Of a DNA stretch of 64,000 nt, positions 1 through 14,008 are shown piece by piece. Within the stretch, counting starts at the first letter, position 1. Every line of letters starts with the position of its first letter. The translations under genes and the position numbers were made by a program. The notes beneath the pieces are model-generated. The model searched no databases. It saw only the letters and a program-made list of their open reading frames with translations, and was not told the origin of the DNA. The DNA lies in contig NC_066580.1 in the NCBI RefSeq assembly GCF_024323335.1, forward strand, positions 85,731,391-85,795,390, read 5' to 3'. Source of the DNA: Lathyrus oleraceus. Lineage: Eukaryota > Streptophyta > Magnoliopsida > Fabales > Fabaceae.

Positions 1-1152
1 TTGTTTCCTTTGTGTTGTTAGGAGTTGGATATAAGACCATTGATTGGCATTCTATTTCCTTGGAGTCGAGTGTAAGACAATCTATTGGCATCTTGTTTCC
101 TCTTGCTGTTGTTATCTCTGATACTTGCTTTATTTGCTTTTGCCATGTGCTTGACTATTCCAAAGGTTGGTACTTGCTTGGATCATCTCTATGATCTCAA
201 GAGAGTGAACACCTAGTGTGTGATTGCATTTCTTATCACCCACCTCTTGCATGCTTAACCTTGATCCATATTTTCATCCTTAACCCAAACCAGAAAACTA
301 TTGTGCAAACATTTGACTTGTTTTCAAAACTAGAAACCTAAGCCTTATGATTTTGATTTTCAAACTTTCTTTTCATAATACTCATTTTGAATTGAATCTT
401 TAAGTCAACTTTGACCATTTTTGCACATACTTCTAATTGGTTAATTCAACCCGTTCAAATCTCTTTTGTGGTTCCAATGTCCACTTCTTAATCAAAAAAT
501 TTCATAACCATTTGCTATTAGGTTTGAGTTATCTTTGTGGTAGATATAATACTCACCTTTGTCCTTAGTGATCGAATTGTAATCCTTCCATGCTTATTAT
601 AGGGTTAACCCCTCACTAGCATGTCGAAGCTATTCTCACATGGTGGACTTGTGGTTTTTCAGGTCGAGTTTTCTCCCTTTTATAACAAAAGTCCTTAAGG
701 CTTTTGGACCAATCAATCCACTCATTTTTTTTGAAATCTTTTAGCCGAACTACGAGGTTTTGATCCTATATTTTTTAAGATGGTACGTAGGCAATGGGTT
801 TCATCCATCCAAACACAAAAATGTATATAAACTTGTACATTCTTTTCTCATCTCTTCAATCATGTTTGCACAATAAAAATTTCATAAACAAATAATTCTT
901 ACAACAAGTTTTGACAAGGGCTCCCTAGGAGTACCTAGGATGTTGTGGGTGCCTAACACCTTCCCATGACATAACCAACCCCCTTACCCAGATCTCTGTT
1001 TCTTTTATTAGTTTTCTTTGCAAAACTTCTTAGGTTTTTGTTCGCTTTCTAACAATTCCTTTGGATAAATAGAAGTGCGGTGGCGACTCGACTTTGTATG
1101 ATTTACCTTGGATCTAGTTAATATTTCCAATGGTGATGAATACACCGCTACA
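1..1152 (+). mobile_element. Element C1: 3' portion of an Ogre-type 5' LTR
   Basis: This is the downstream part of a long LTR whose start lies left of the window. It ends in CCGCTACA at 1152, followed six bases later by a primer binding site, so it is a 5' LTR in plus orientation. It holds the block typical of all LTRs here: GGCTCCCTAGGAGTACCTAG near 929, a TTTGGATAAATA motif near 1060 and a TGGCGACTC echo of the primer site at 1081-1089. Positions 1-2016 match 50222-52236 with one T indel seen by eye near 727. No gene is visible; the short ORFs are LTR shadows. Confidence 0.9.
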
Positions 1153-1158
1153 GAAAAG

Positions 1159-1176
1159 TGGCGACTCTGCTGGGGA
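1159..1176 (+). other. Primer binding site of element C1
   Basis: TGGCGACTCTGCTGGGGA lies six bases after the LTR end. TGG pairs with the CCA end of a tRNA; a tRNA-Arg primer is what is reported for Ogre elements (from memory). The same 18 bases occur in A, B and C2. Confidence 0.85.
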
Positions 1177-1836
1177 GAAAATCTCCCTGGTGGGTTTTGC
1201 CAACTTTTCACACTTGTTGTATTATATTTGTTTATGACATATTTTTGTGCAATTTGGGATTACTGTATTGATTGTAATGTTTGAATTGCTTGATATATCA
1301 ATTGCTTGTTTGCTTGGTGATCTCTGTGAGATGAGTTCTATACCCAAACTCGAGTGCACATTAGGATAGAAGAATGGCATAGTCTCGTCGACTTGTGTGG
1401 AGTTATTCCTTAGCAAGTTGACTTACGAGTCCATTCACTTGGTGGAGGTCATGTTGGGATCAATAATGTCACACAAGTTATTTGTGGTTAGACATTACTC
1501 TTTCCAAGATGTGCCTTAGAAGCCAAGGACCTTAGTTTACCAAGCCCATCTTGGCCTATATTTAGGACGTAGTGCGGAAGTCGTTCACATGTAAGATTTG
1601 ATGCGACTGTTACGCGATACTACACTCATATGAGTCTCTCTTTAAAATATTTTTGGAATACGAGCATTCGTTCCTCCGATAATACTCGAAAGATGGGATG
1701 ATGAGTATGGGAAGCTCTGGTAGAACATGTTTGGCAGGTTTAAACCCTAGTACACTCCCTTTGGGTGGTTCTTAACTGAGACTTCATGCTTGTGACTCAC
1801 AACAAGCCCGTGATTCATGGTTGATCCGTTCAGGTA

Positions 1837-2011
1837 TCCTTAATATCAATGGAACTTGGGTGTTGATAAGGTGAAAACCATAATCCACCAAAATGGATGA
1901 TTGTTATTAAGGATGGTTGAGCTGTTCATATATCGTTAATATCAATGGAACTTGGGTGTTGATAAGGTGAAAACCATAATCCACCAAAATGGATGATTGG
2001 TATTAAGGATA
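1837..2011 (+). repeat. Two tandem hairpin-forming units in the C1 leader
   Basis: Unit 1 has arms at 1837-1850 and 1900-1913; unit 2 has arms near 1934-1946 and 1997-2011. The loops are almost identical between units. Equivalent but more diverged paired hairpins occur in A (19498-19677) and B (27480-27659). Confidence 0.75.
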
Positions 2012-2016
2012 ATATG
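2012..2016. repeat. Target site duplication of element A, left copy
   Basis: ATATG precedes the left end of A and recurs at 24446-24450 after its right end. The empty site at 52232-52236 carries ATATG once, followed directly by AGCCATCCC, which confirms the duplication. Confidence 0.95.
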
Positions 2017-5000
2017 TGTAGCGGTGTATTCGTCGCTATATGATCTATCAGTTAAATCATAAGCTAAGAGATACATTCAATTTCGAGTCGCCACCGCACT
2101 TTTATTTATCCAAAGGATTGGCTAAAAAGCGAACAAAAGCCTAAGAAGTTTTACACGTAGAAAACTAATAAAAAGATCAGAGAGTCTGGGTAAGGGGTAA
2201 ATTACGCAATGGGAAGGTGTTAGGCACCCACTACGTCCTAGGTACTCCTAGGGAGCCCTTTTCACACTTGTTGTAAAAGGTTATTATTCGTTATGACAAA
2301 AAATATTGTGCAAACATGATTGAGATGATGAGAAAAGAATATACAATTTTTATTATTATTGGGTTATTAGGTTCGAACGGAAGAACCCGTTGCCTACGTA
2401 CCTTCCATCAAAGGTAAGGATCAGAACGCCGTAGTTCGGCTAAAAGATTTCCAAAAGTGGGTTAGGTTCAATTTTAAACACAAACCCTAGGTCTTACGTT
2501 ATCCACGGGAGAAAACTCAACCTTATACAGACAACAACGTCCACCATGTGAGAACAGCTTCAACTGGCCAGGGAGGGGTTAACCCTATAATAGGCGAGGA
2601 AGACTTACAATTCAATCACTAAAGACAGAAGGTGAGATTAACATCAACCACTAAGATAAATCAAACCTATAGCTCACGTATGAAAAGATTAATGGACAAA
2701 GCCAAAACAAGTGAATGAGTGGAGTTACTGATTATGATTATGAAAACGAAGTCAAAGTATGATTAAGATCAATTCAAATAAGTATTATGAAAATGAAGTT
2801 TTGAAAAAGGGTCAAGGACTTGAGTCCAGGTTTTTAGTTAGAAAACATGAAAATGTTTGCACAACACTTATGCCAAGTTTAAAAGGTATAGTGTGAAAAG
2901 TCTAGGACATAATGAATGATGGATGGATGAAGATGGAAAGTAAAACTTCTTAGAAGGTTCACTTCTTGAAATCATATAGCAGATGATTCAAGTGTGTCCT
3001 TTGGAATAGCAATGGATAATAATAAACAAACGAAGCAAAGGCGAATATCGGATGCCAATCAATGGTCTTATACCAATCTCCTAAAACAAAACGGGATGCC
3101 AGAAGCCACTCAATGGTCTTACACTAATCTCCTCAAAAGAAAAACAAAGATGAAACATGGAAGTCAACTGCCAATCTATCTGGACTTAGGTTAACTCCAC
3201 AGTATGCTCACAGGAAATCCAACGCCACATCACAGGGACTTACAATGGATCCTCACATACAAGAACAAAAGCAATAACATGATCACAGGAATGCAAATGC
3301 CAACTTACAGGGACTTATAATTGCAACCTCTCATACAAACAGATGAACAAACTATGATCACAGGAAAGCAGATGCCAACTTACAGGGACTTATAACTGCA
3401 ACCTCACATACAAAACCAAACAGATCAAATTATGATCACAGGATAACAGATGCCAACTTACAGGGACTTATAACTGTATCCTCACATACAAACAGATAAC
3501 AGAAGATATGAGTGACCAATGAGGTCTTACACTCTATCTTTCCATATCACAGGAACAAATGCCAAAGCAATGGACTTACAATTGTCCTCAATGGGCAAAC
3601 AACAATGATAGCATCACAAAGATAAATGAGATGATCATGCATTAATGGCAATTGATGATGATGATAAATGCATAGCATACAGGTAAACAAGTGCATATGA
3701 AGCAATCAATCAAACAATGAGTATCAAACAGCACACTCTATAGCCAAACAATGGGGGCTCACACAAGAGGGTTTGACTTTGACAGTCCACTGTAATGGGT
3801 AAAGGTCGCTCTTAACCTGGCCATTGAGAGGCTCAGGTGAAGCAGATGAAAAGAAGATGAGGGGTGTGCCTCATTGCTTCAATCTCAAATCAGAGAGAGC
3901 ATCAAAGAAAGTGTGGGAGTTCAGAAAGTAGGAACTCTCTCCACATTATTGACTCGATTAGATCTTGGGTATTTGTCTCAATGCTTCAACCATGTAATGG
4001 GAGCAAAGAGAGGACACACTGAATAGTGGGGGATAGATTGCTTATCCCTACCTTCCACCAATTGCCTTACTTGAAGGACTTTTCCTGCTTGGGACAAATA
4101 TAAACAAACACAGGCATTGCCTCTTAAGGAGGACTTCAGACAGTTTGCCCGGTCAAATAACAGACCGGGTCTCCAGACTACATGAAGAAGAAGTAATTAT
4201 ACCTCAAAGCAAATGCTAAAAAGCAAAGCAAGCAAGCAAGTTCAAAGAACTTAAGCAACTAAAGCACTTAGTTTTGAAGCAACTCAAGATACAGTGAGGT
4301 ATTGATGGTATTGTGTTGAAACAGATGGTCCTTGAGCTTTGTAGTGCTGGATAATGATGCTTTTCTAGCTCGAGAATACTTGGACCCCTTCAAATCTCAA
4401 GCTGCCATTTCATGTACATGAGGAAAACAGAGTGAGAAGATGGCTGTGATGGTGATGAGTAACGCTTGAATGGGCTTCCCAATACTGTCTAGGTCATGGA
4501 ACAATGAAGGTTGTTCAGGATTTTTTGGTGGTTTGTGCAGGAATCTCGAAAATGCCAAAATGCAAGAAGGAATGAAGTCAGGAATTTCTGTGTGTAGGCT
4601 CTGAAAAACTAGGGTTGAAATGTCAGGAAAATGCCCTTATATGTGGCTGTTAATCATCACTTAACCATGTGCTAAGCTAACTTAGTGTAAATGGTTCAAT
4701 TTGCAATTTTGCTAATTGGTATGTAAGTGAACAAGGGAGGTGTGAAGTTGGTCGATTATGGGCCTGCTACAGCTGTACAGACTTTTGCCAATGCTGCTTT
4801 GGTTGTACATGAAAAGGCTGTACTGGCTTTGCTTCAATGAATCAAAAAATGCATTTGCCAAGTTTGTATATAAGTGGAAATGGGGGGTGTGTGCTGCTGC
4901 GAATTGGGCCTGAGCATGCTGCAAATGGCCAGCACAAATGCTGTCTTTGGTCTGCTAAAGGAATGCTGTACTTGCTTTTGCTCTTCTCCAACCAATTGCT

Positions 5001-6103
5001 AAAATTGCCAAGATTGTACTATGGTTCAAAATGGTGGTAAAATGGTGATGTGATGATGGTTTTGGACTTTGAGCAAATTACAAATAATATATGAAACATT
5101 TCCCAATTGGCAAAAATGAGAAAAAAGTCCTAAATCAAAAAGTCAACTATGAGTCAAACCTTGATTTTTAAATGAAAAGGTCCAAAAATGCCATTTTGAA
5201 TGGTAAGGTTTTAGGTCATGAAATTTATATTTTTGGAAAGAGGATGAAAAATGTGATGTGTAGGAAAAAACCCCACCAAATTTGGCCTTATGGTTTGAGA
5301 GTTATGGCTTGTTGAAGTTCAAAAATTGATGAAAATGATTTGATCATATCTTGACAACCACACATGGGATTTTGATGTTCTTGGACTTTTTGAAAATGGG
5401 AAGACAAGATCTTCAACTTTCATGTTGGGCAAAAATTCATTTGAAGCTTGTATCATGATGTAAGTTTAAGATCAAGAAGTTTCCATTTTTGGCAGCTGAA
5501 ATTACAGGTCCACTTTCTATTTCTGGAAAATTTCTGATTGGCTTGATTTTCTTCCATGATGAGGTTTGACATGATAGATGAGGCTTATACAAGCATGAAT
5601 GAACTTCTTCAAATCAATTCTATCCATCAAATTCCTGATTAAATCAACTGTTGACCAAGTTTGACTTTCTGTTGACTTTTCTAGGGTTTTGGACTGATTG
5701 AACTTCTTCTGATGAATTCCAAACCCTAATTCCTTGAGAACTTGACTTCAAATGATGTCTCAAGTTGTATGAACCTTTGATTAATAATCATGATGCCCAA
5801 ATTCCACAAGAATGGCCATCATCCATTGCTTTGACTGATCAATGACTGACTTTGACCTAATTGCTGATGATTGCTTCCACTGCAAGCAACAAGGTTAAAC
5901 AGACAATATTTTTGTACTTTTTGAATGATAAACATATGAAAGCAAAGATATACAAATGCAAAGTATGCTTGGTGATCAAGAAACAAACCTACAAGGCAAA
6001 ACAACCACTAATGGGAAAGCAAAGGCATACAATGGTCCTTGAGGTTATGATATGAATGATATGGGCCATGAGGGATCTTAGGGCCCAAAATTGGGGTCTT
6101 ACA
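2017..6103 (-). mobile_element. Element A 3' LTR (4087 bp)
   Basis: Begins TGTAGCGG and ends TCTTACA on the plus strand, so the element reads TGTAAG...CTACA. It matches 20360-24444. A TATA-like ATATAAGG lies on the minus strand at 4636-4643. About 370 bases downstream, near 4267, is the point where B's LTR carries an extra 3.48 kb. The transcribed part holds TAAGTCC/TTGGCA-type subrepeats (about 3000-3545). No protein-coding capacity is evident. Confidence 0.93.
4636..4643 (-). promoter_or_regulatory. Probable TATA box in element A LTR
   Basis: ATATAAGG on the minus strand, at the position equivalent to TATAAAG in B's LTR (42367-42373). Both precede a CAACCCTAG block. Start site not determined. 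Confidence 0.5.
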
Positions 6104-6124
6104 GATGCCCCTATTTAAGGTCAT
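6104..6124 (-). promoter_or_regulatory. Polypurine tract region of element A
   Basis: On the minus strand AAATAGGGGCAT lies immediately before the 3' LTR, the expected position of the plus-strand primer. The same motif precedes the 3' LTR of B, and D has a close variant (GAATAGGGGCAGC). Confidence 0.75.
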
Positions 6125-9100
6125 TCTAGCCGGAGAAGTGAAGTTTAGAAATCTTCGTCTCGACGCGGTAGAATGGACTTAAATAACAGTAATGAGACAA
6201 ATTTTGGTCCCTGAGAGACCTCATGATGCAGATGTATGCGTGCAAAAGACACAAATTCTGTGGGGAATATAATTCACACAGAAGAAAAGACGATCCATCG
6301 GAGTAATACACTCACCAGGAACAGAGACTCTGACAAGACTCTAAGGGGATAATAAAAGGAAAAGAAATGTGTGAACAAAACACGACTCCAAACTGGGGAA
6401 TATAAGACTGACATAACGTGATCGAAACACGACTCTGATTAGGGGAAAAACAGGAAAAACAGACAGGAGAACTCACTGGGGAGTGAAGGACTCACACTGG
6501 GGAAAAGAATTCCAAATGGAAAATAAATCCATTGGAGAGACACAAGCTGACTCCTGGAGAGAAGCAAAAGAAAAGTTCCACCGGGGAAGCAACAAAGAAA
6601 TGAGATGTTACCAGGCATACGGGTAACAAACTCAGAGAAAATCTGACTCCACAGGGGGACCGAAGTCATGATAGGGAGCAGAAAGGAAGGAACACCAAGG
6701 ATACCGGTTACTGGGTATATAATAGGTGACCGACCAAAGCGTGAAATGGATTTCATTTCCAAAACACCCATCATCCTGAAGAGAGCTAGAAAAGCCAACT
6801 TGTTTATAGGATGGACATTCAATTCCAACAAAGAAAATGAATCTTACTCTGAGGGGAAAACAATCAAAAGATCGACTCAAGAGTGAACGAGATATAATAT
6901 CCATTACCGTCAGAACGTGGATAGAATACTCAGATGAGACATATTATTCATTACCGGCAGACCGTGAATAATATACTCGAAAGGAAAATTATCCTGAACC
7001 GGTTACTGGGTTGTTTATAGGATAAAATCCGAAGACGTGAATTGGTTTTCACTTCCAAAACACTCATCATCCGAAAGGAGGGCTTGAAAAAGCAAATCGA
7101 CTTACAGGATGGGCATTCGAATCCACAACGGGAAAACGAATCTTACTCAAATGGGGACACAAACCCAAAGAGTGCATGAGATATAATATCCATTACCGGC
7201 AGACCGTGGATAAGAATACTCGTATGAGATATATTATCTATTACCGTCAGAACGTAGATAATAAACTCGCATGGTAAGAAACACCAGAGATACCGGTTAC
7301 TGGGCATATAATAGGTGATCTACCGAAAACGTGAATTGGATTTCACTTCCAAAACACTCATCATCCAAAACACGAATTGGTTAATGGATGGCTATTCGAT
7401 TCTACAAAGAATACGAATCTTGCTCAGTTGGGGAAAATCAACAAAGGATTCCAACTAAAGAGCGCATGAGATATATTATTCATTACCGGCAGACCGTGAA
7501 TAATACACTCGCAAGGAAGATTATCCACAACCGGTTACTGGGTTAAAAAAGGATAAATCAACCGAACAGAAAGGCATCGGGATACCAAATTAGGTATATA
7601 ATGATAACCAATCAAAAGGAGCAACCGACATTACCGACAAAAGGGTAAATGAAAGGCGAACTGCTGAGGATAATTGCAAGCATCCGGCAATTATCGACAG
7701 AGACTAGCTGGGGATGTATTGGTAAACAACCAATGATCCGGGGAACAAATCACTAGCATACGGTGAAAAGACCCACTGGGGATAAAACTGCTAGCATACG
7801 GCAGTTATCCATAAAAGACTTGCTGAGGATATAAGTGCTGATCTGAGCAACTTATACAGGCAAAAGGAAAATCATCATCAAAAATTGAATGAAGATAACC
7901 ACAAAATTAGGGTTTACATCTACCGAATACGGGGTAGAAGACCAACAACTCCGCGTGGGGATAGCACAAATCACAAATCCGCACGGGAAACCAAAATAGG
8001 GTTTATAACAAACCACAAACTGCTGAAGAGCAGGAAAATAGGATTTACAACTACCGGGTAGTAGGTAGAAAACCAAAACTCTGGCTGGAGAATAAAAGGT
8101 GTATAACCACAAATTCTGTTTAGAAGCCAGGAAAGATAGGACTTACAACTACCGGTTATGAGGGTAGAGGCCCAAAAACACTCCGCTGGGGAACAACCCA
8201 CTGGGAAGTACAAAATATCTGACAAATAGCCAATTCGGGAACGATCCGAAAAGACAGACTGAATAAAAACACGTCCTAATGAGGATATAACTCAAATAGG
8301 AAAATCCATCCCAATATATGTGTTGGGAGGATACGGAAGAAACCGTCATCCACGAGGATATATCTCAGTGGGGAACTGCAGAAGGAAAAACAATATTTTC
8401 TGCTTATGGGGTTGACTCTATATGGAGAGATTTATAAACTCCCAACATCTGCTTGGGGAGATCTGTAAAGAGATCTATATCGCCAGAGCAGGAGACACGA
8501 CAAACAAAAGATTATGGCAAGAAATGCAACATGAATATCTGAATGTTTATGAATATGCATGAATATGCGTGATTTATGTTTGATGAATGCTGACAAAACA
8601 GACAATTCTAACACAAACAGGTTCAGGAACAAACATCCGGTATTATACTTCCAGGGGAAAAACCAGCTGGAGAGCCAATCTGCGGAGATCTACATGCTGT
8701 AAAGCAAAGATCTGCGGGTACTGCTGAAGAAGCAGCGAATCAGAGATATCAGGAAACAACCCAATCAGGGTACAGAAAGTCACAACGGGCGAAACAGCCA
8801 CCAAGACACATCTGTAGGGGAACAAGAGAAGTCCCAAAGTATATGCAGGGGATCCCAGTGTTAACTGAGAAACAAAAAAAGTGCATGAACACGAACTGCT
8901 GTAGAAGCAACTCCACACAACTCCGCTGGGGGACAACCCACTGAGGGAGAATGATAACATCCAGATAGAATCTTACTGCATAAGCAACTCTATTGGGGAA
9001 AACCGTCGGCTACTCTCTTGGGAACAAACCACTGAGGGAGGACAGATCAAACAAGTAGATTCTGCAATAAACCACTCCGCTTGGGGAGAAAATACATAGC

Positions 9101-10545
9101 AAACTGATCACAACACGTAGATTCTGCAATATAAGCCACTCTACTGAGGATCACAAACAGTCAGGAAAACAAATCCGTTCACTGGAGGTTAGAGCCATCA
9201 TCCGACCATATCGGGGATTGAAGGGAGTATTCAACGGGCGAAACTGCCACAACAAACATTCTGCAGACTAAGCTGAGGAAAAGATGATTGAAAATACACA
9301 CTGGGATGTCAACCCAAATCAAAACTGCTCAGGAAAATAAATCCTGCTCTGCTGAAGAGAATAACTCTGATGGAGAGATAGCAACAATTCCACAGACGAC
9401 CTCGCCGGGGAAAAGGTAAAGTACCGGGTATCAAACCACTGACTTACCGAATCTTCAAAAGAAAACAATCATGCTGAGGAAAAAGACAGTTCCTGCTGGC
9501 ATACTGCATGGGGAGAAGAGGCAACAACTCCACTTTCAACCCTGGTGGGGATATTAATAACAGCTCTACTCGCGACTCCGAGGGGAGTATCAATCAATCA
9601 GTTACACTCATGACTGTGCTGAGGAGACAAATAAAGTCTGGGGATATGACCCACTGGATAAAGTGACGGGGCACCAAGATGACAAACCATCAACCGCCGA
9701 AACTTCTACAAGAAAACACCCATGCTAGGGGGAAAACTGCTGCTGGAGAGAACGAAGTCTTCAACAACAAATCACTTGCGACTGTACTGGGGAACAACCC
9801 CAACCACAAATCTGTCTGAGGAACAACCTCAACAAAGATCTGAAGAAAGAAGATACCAATAAACCAGGAATATGAACAAATGTCTTACCTGTTGGGAATC
9901 ATGCCACCCTCGGGAGAGCACTGAGATATTCTTGAGTATCCTTTCAATCTTGTGAATGTTCACTTTGTTTAAAACAAAATTTTGAAAAATTTGATTTGTT
10001 TAAAACAATGACATTTTATCAATTTAAAACATGCAAAACATTTGTTGAATTGAAACAAATAAGAGTGCAAATAATTGGATAAAAAGCTCAAATTGATTTG
10101 ATAGAATGGTAGTCTGCAAATGGCAAGACTCCATAGATCTGTACAAATTTGAAATCAGTGATATATATTGGAAGAGGGCTATATTGAACATAATGGTCCT
10201 TTCTCTACCAATTTGAATCTCGATGTATCCGAAGCTTCAGTTGACGACGAATCGAGAATCTTCTGACGAAATGACGACTGATGAACCAGAAAGTCTTGTC
10301 AGGATGCAGTTACTTGCCAAATCCCTAATTTTTGCCTAGATTGCCCCAGAGTGAGGTACTCAATCTAGCGGGATGCAAATATATTCTTTTTTTTTTTCCA
10401 AGTCTCTAATTTTTGCCTGGATCACCCTCGCGGGTTCTCCACCGAGACGCTCATTTTTGCCTAAGCCGCCCTTTCGGGTTTTCAACTTAGCGAGCAATTC
10501 TGTTTTTTTTCAATTTTTTTTTATTTGCATATACTTCTTTTTTTT
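6104..10545 (-). mobile_element. Element A 3' untranslated region (4.4 kb)
   Basis: No credible gene between pol and the 3' LTR. Much of it is built from degenerate short repeats whose minus-strand core reads roughly TCCCCAG-YRGAGT-YG, close to the complement of the element's primer binding site (for example 9571-9586). A second repeat family at about 6890-7560 combines CCGGCAGACCGTGAATAATA, ACCGGTTACTGGG and TTCCAAAACACTCATCATCC blocks. Homopolymer tracts flank the pol end (10386-10400, 10502-10550). Ogre 3' UTRs are known to be hypervariable and repeat-rich. Confidence 0.75.
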
Positions 10546-13500
10546 TTAGGCAAAGTATCTCTTGACTGCATCTGAATTCACAGGACGAGTGAAATCCTCC
10601 CCATCCATTGTTGTAAGCATCAAAGCTCCGCCTGAAAAGGCTCTCTTGACAACATATGGACCCTCGTAGTTTGGAGTCCACTTGCCCCTGGAATCGGGCG
10701 CGAAAGACAAAACTTTCTTGAGCACAAGGTCACCTTCTCGGAACACACGAGGCTTGACCTTCTTGTCGAATGCTTTCTTCATTCTCTGTTGATATAGCTG
10801 ACCATGGCACATGGCAGTTAATCGCTTCTCTTCAATTAAATTCAACTGGTCGTAACGACTCTGAATCCATTCAGCATCAGTCAACTTGGCTTCCATCAAG
10901 ACTCGCATTGATGGGATCTCCACCTCTACTGGGAGAACGGCTTCCATGCCATAAACAAGAGAGAAAGGGGTTGCCCCTGTTGAAGTGCGTACAGACGTAC
11001 GATATCCATGCAAAGCAAATGGCAGCATCTCATGCCAATCTTTGTAGGTGACAGTCATCTTCTGGATAATTCTCTTGATATTCTTGTTAGCAGCTTCAAC
11101 AGCCCCATTCATCTTAGGTCTGTAAGGAGAGGAATTATGGTGTGCAATCTTGAATTCAGCGCACAACTCATCCATCATCTTGTTATTCAGATTGGATCCA
11201 TTATCAGTAATGATCCTCTCTGGCACACCATAACGGCAAATCAGCTGGTTCTTGATAAACTTCACAACCACCTGCCTGGTTACATTCGCGTACGAAGCGG
11301 CTTCAACCCATTTGGTGAAGTAATCAATTGCTACGAGAATAAAACGATGTCCATTGGACGCTTTCGGCTCAATCATGCCGATCATGTCGATTCCCCACAT
11401 AGAGAAAGGCCATGGTGATGAAATCACATTCAGGAGTGTCGGAGGAATATGAATCTTATCCGCATAAATTTGACACTTGTGACATTTCTTCACATACTTG
11501 CAACAGTCAGACTCCATTGTCAGCCAATAGTAGCCTGCTCTCAACATCTTCTTAGCCATGGCATGTCCATTGGAATGAGTACCAAATGAACCCTCATGGA
11601 CCTCAGTCATCAATAGGTTTGCTTCGTGTCTATCCACGCATCTGAGCAAAACCATATCAAAATTTCTCTTGTACAGCACTTCACCACTGAGGTAGAAACT
11701 GCCTGACAACCTTCTCAAAGTTTTCCTATCTTTCACAGATGCCCCAGGCGGGTAGACCTGGTTCTGGAGGAAATTCTTGATATCAAAATACCAAGGCTTG
11801 TCATCTTTCACGTCTTCGATTGCAAATATGTGAGCGGGTCTGTCCAAGCGCATCACAGTAATGTTGGGGACATCATTCCACCATCTGACAACAATCATGG
11901 AAGCAAGCGTAGCAAGGGCATCTGCCATCCGATTATCTTCTCGAGGAATATGATAAAATTCAACTTCTGTGAAGAAAGTTGAAATTCTCCTTGCATAATC
12001 TCTGTATGGGATGAGACTTGGTTGATTTGTCTCCCATTCACCTTTGATCTGATTGACAACCAAAGCTGAATCACCATAGACATCAAGATATTTGATTCTC
12101 AAATCAATGCATTCTTCAAGTCCCATAATACAGGCTTCATACTCCGCCATATTATTCGTGCATTTGAAAGTTAGCCTTGCTGTAAATGGAATGTGCGATC
12201 CCTGGGGATTAACAATTACTGCCCCAATTCCATTTCCATATTGATTAACAGCGCCATCAAACACCATCGTCCATCTGGAACCAGGTTCTGGACCTTCATC
12301 AAGTGTAGGCTCATCGCAATCTTTCATCTTCAAATACAGAATTTCCTCGTCAGGGAAGTCATACTGAACAGACTGATGATCTTCAATTGGCTGGTGCGCT
12401 AAGTGGTCAGCCAAGATACTACCTTTGATAGCTTTCTGAGCTCGATACTCAATATCATACTCAGACAACAACATCTGCCAACGGGCAATCCTCCCAGTTA
12501 AAGCAGGCTTCTCGAAGATATACTTAATTGGATCCATTCTGGATATCAACCAAGTTGTATGATTAATCATGTACTGGCGCAAACGCTTAGCTGCCCAAGC
12601 TAAAGCACAGCACGTCTTCTCAAGCATAGAGTACCGAGACTCACAATCAGTAAACTTCTTACTGAGGTAGTATATAGCAAACTCCTTCTTCCCTGATTCA
12701 TCTTGTTGACCGAGTACACAACCCATCGAGTCTTCAAGAACTGTTAAGTACATAATCAGAGGTCTTCCTTCTACTGGCGGAGACAAAATCGGAGGTTCGG
12801 ACAGATAATCTTTGATACTGTCGAAAGCTTTCTGGCAATCCTCGGTCCAATCATGAGACTGATCTTTCCGGAGGAGCTTGAATATCGGCGCACATGTGGC
12901 AGTCATGTGGGATATAAATCTGGAAATGTAGTTCAAGCGGCCAAGAAAACCTCGGACTTGCTTCTCAGTTTTGGGTGCGGGCATCTCTTGTATTGCTTTG
13001 ACCTTTGCAGGATCAACCTCAATACCTCTTTCACTTACCACAAAACCCAACAACTTGCCGGAACGGACTCCAAAAGTACATTTGTTCGGATTCAGACGAA
13101 GCTGGAATTTCCTCAAACGCTGAAAAAGCTTCAACAAATGCTCAATATGCTCAACTTCCGTTCGGGACTTAGCAATCATATCATCAACATAGACTTCTAT
13201 CTCCTTGTGCATCATATCATGAAACAAGGTAGTCATAGCTCGTTGATACGTGGCTCCGGCGTTCTTCAAACCGAAGGGCATCACTCGATAACAGAATGTT
13301 CCCCAAGGTGTGATGAATGTTGTCTTCTCCATATCCTCTGGTGCCATCTTGATTTGATTATATCCGGAAAATCCGTCCATAAAGGAAAAGACTTTGAATT
13401 TAGCTGTATTGTCTACCAACATGTCAATGTGTGGTAGAGGAAAATCATCTTTTGGGCTAGCTTTATTCAAATCTCTGTAATCAACGCACATACGGACTTT

Positions 13501-14008
13501 TCCGTCCTTCTTAGGAACAGGCACAATATTGGCCACCCATTGAGGATATGTCGAAGTCACCAGAAACCCCGCATCAATTTGCTTCTGAACTTCCTCTTTG
13601 ATCTTCACTGCCATATCTGGATGAGTTCTTCTGAGCTTCTGCTTCACAGGCACGCACTCAGGCTTCAAAGGCAGGAAATGTTGCACAATATCTGTATCTA
13701 AACCCGGCATGTCTTCATAGGACCAAGCAAAGATATCTGAATATTCTCGTAGCAAGCTGATCAAATCTTCCTTAACAGACTCTTCAAGAAGTGCCCCAAT
13801 CTTCACCAGGCGCTCACAATCTTCAGATCCCAAGTTGACTGTTTCCAAGTCTTCGAGATGCGGCTGAATGATCTTCTCTTCGTGCTCAAGGAGACGGGTG
13901 ATCTCATCAGGAATCTCTTCAACGTCATCTTCTTCTGCCTCAAATACAGGGAATTCAAAATTGGGAGATGGCGTTGGATCATTATGTTCAATGGGTTTTA
14001 GGATCAAC
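10546..14008 (-). CDS. pol: Element A pol: reverse transcriptase, RNase H, second RNase H, integrase (exon 2)
   Basis: An intact 1153-codon frame that starts at the splice acceptor rather than at an ATG; the first in-frame codon is TTG at 14007-14005. Reverse transcriptase spans about residues 130-330, with catalytic Asp211 (FMDGFSG) and the YVDD box at 273-276. A Ty3-type RNase H follows (about 410-510). A second RNase H of Tat/Ogre type spans about 575-700, with likely catalytic Asp584, Glu622, Asp646 and Asp696. Integrase has an HHCC zinc finger (His804, His811, Cys842, Cys845), a catalytic triad Asp874, Asp935, Glu971 with DD35E spacing, and a C-terminal GKW...YEGPY motif. It should copy the RNA to DNA and insert it in the nucleus. 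Nothing is missing. Confidence 0.95.

Larger units (their letters stand above)
1177..2016 (+). mobile_element. Element C1 untranslated leader, interrupted by element A
   Basis: Non-coding leader between the primer site and ORF1. Its last part (1837-2011) holds two nearly identical hairpin units about 96 bp apart, each with arms of about 14 bases (TCCTTAATATCAAT pairing with ATTGTTATTAAGGA). The leader stops at 2016, where element A is inserted, and resumes at 24446. The uninterrupted version is at 51397-52371. Confidence 0.85.

Noticed and set aside
6439..9000. Minus-strand ORFs of 60-130 codons in A's 3' UTR, with counterparts in B at 37600-40670
   Set aside because: Frames are not kept between A and B beyond short pieces and they run over degenerate repeats; no recognisable domain.
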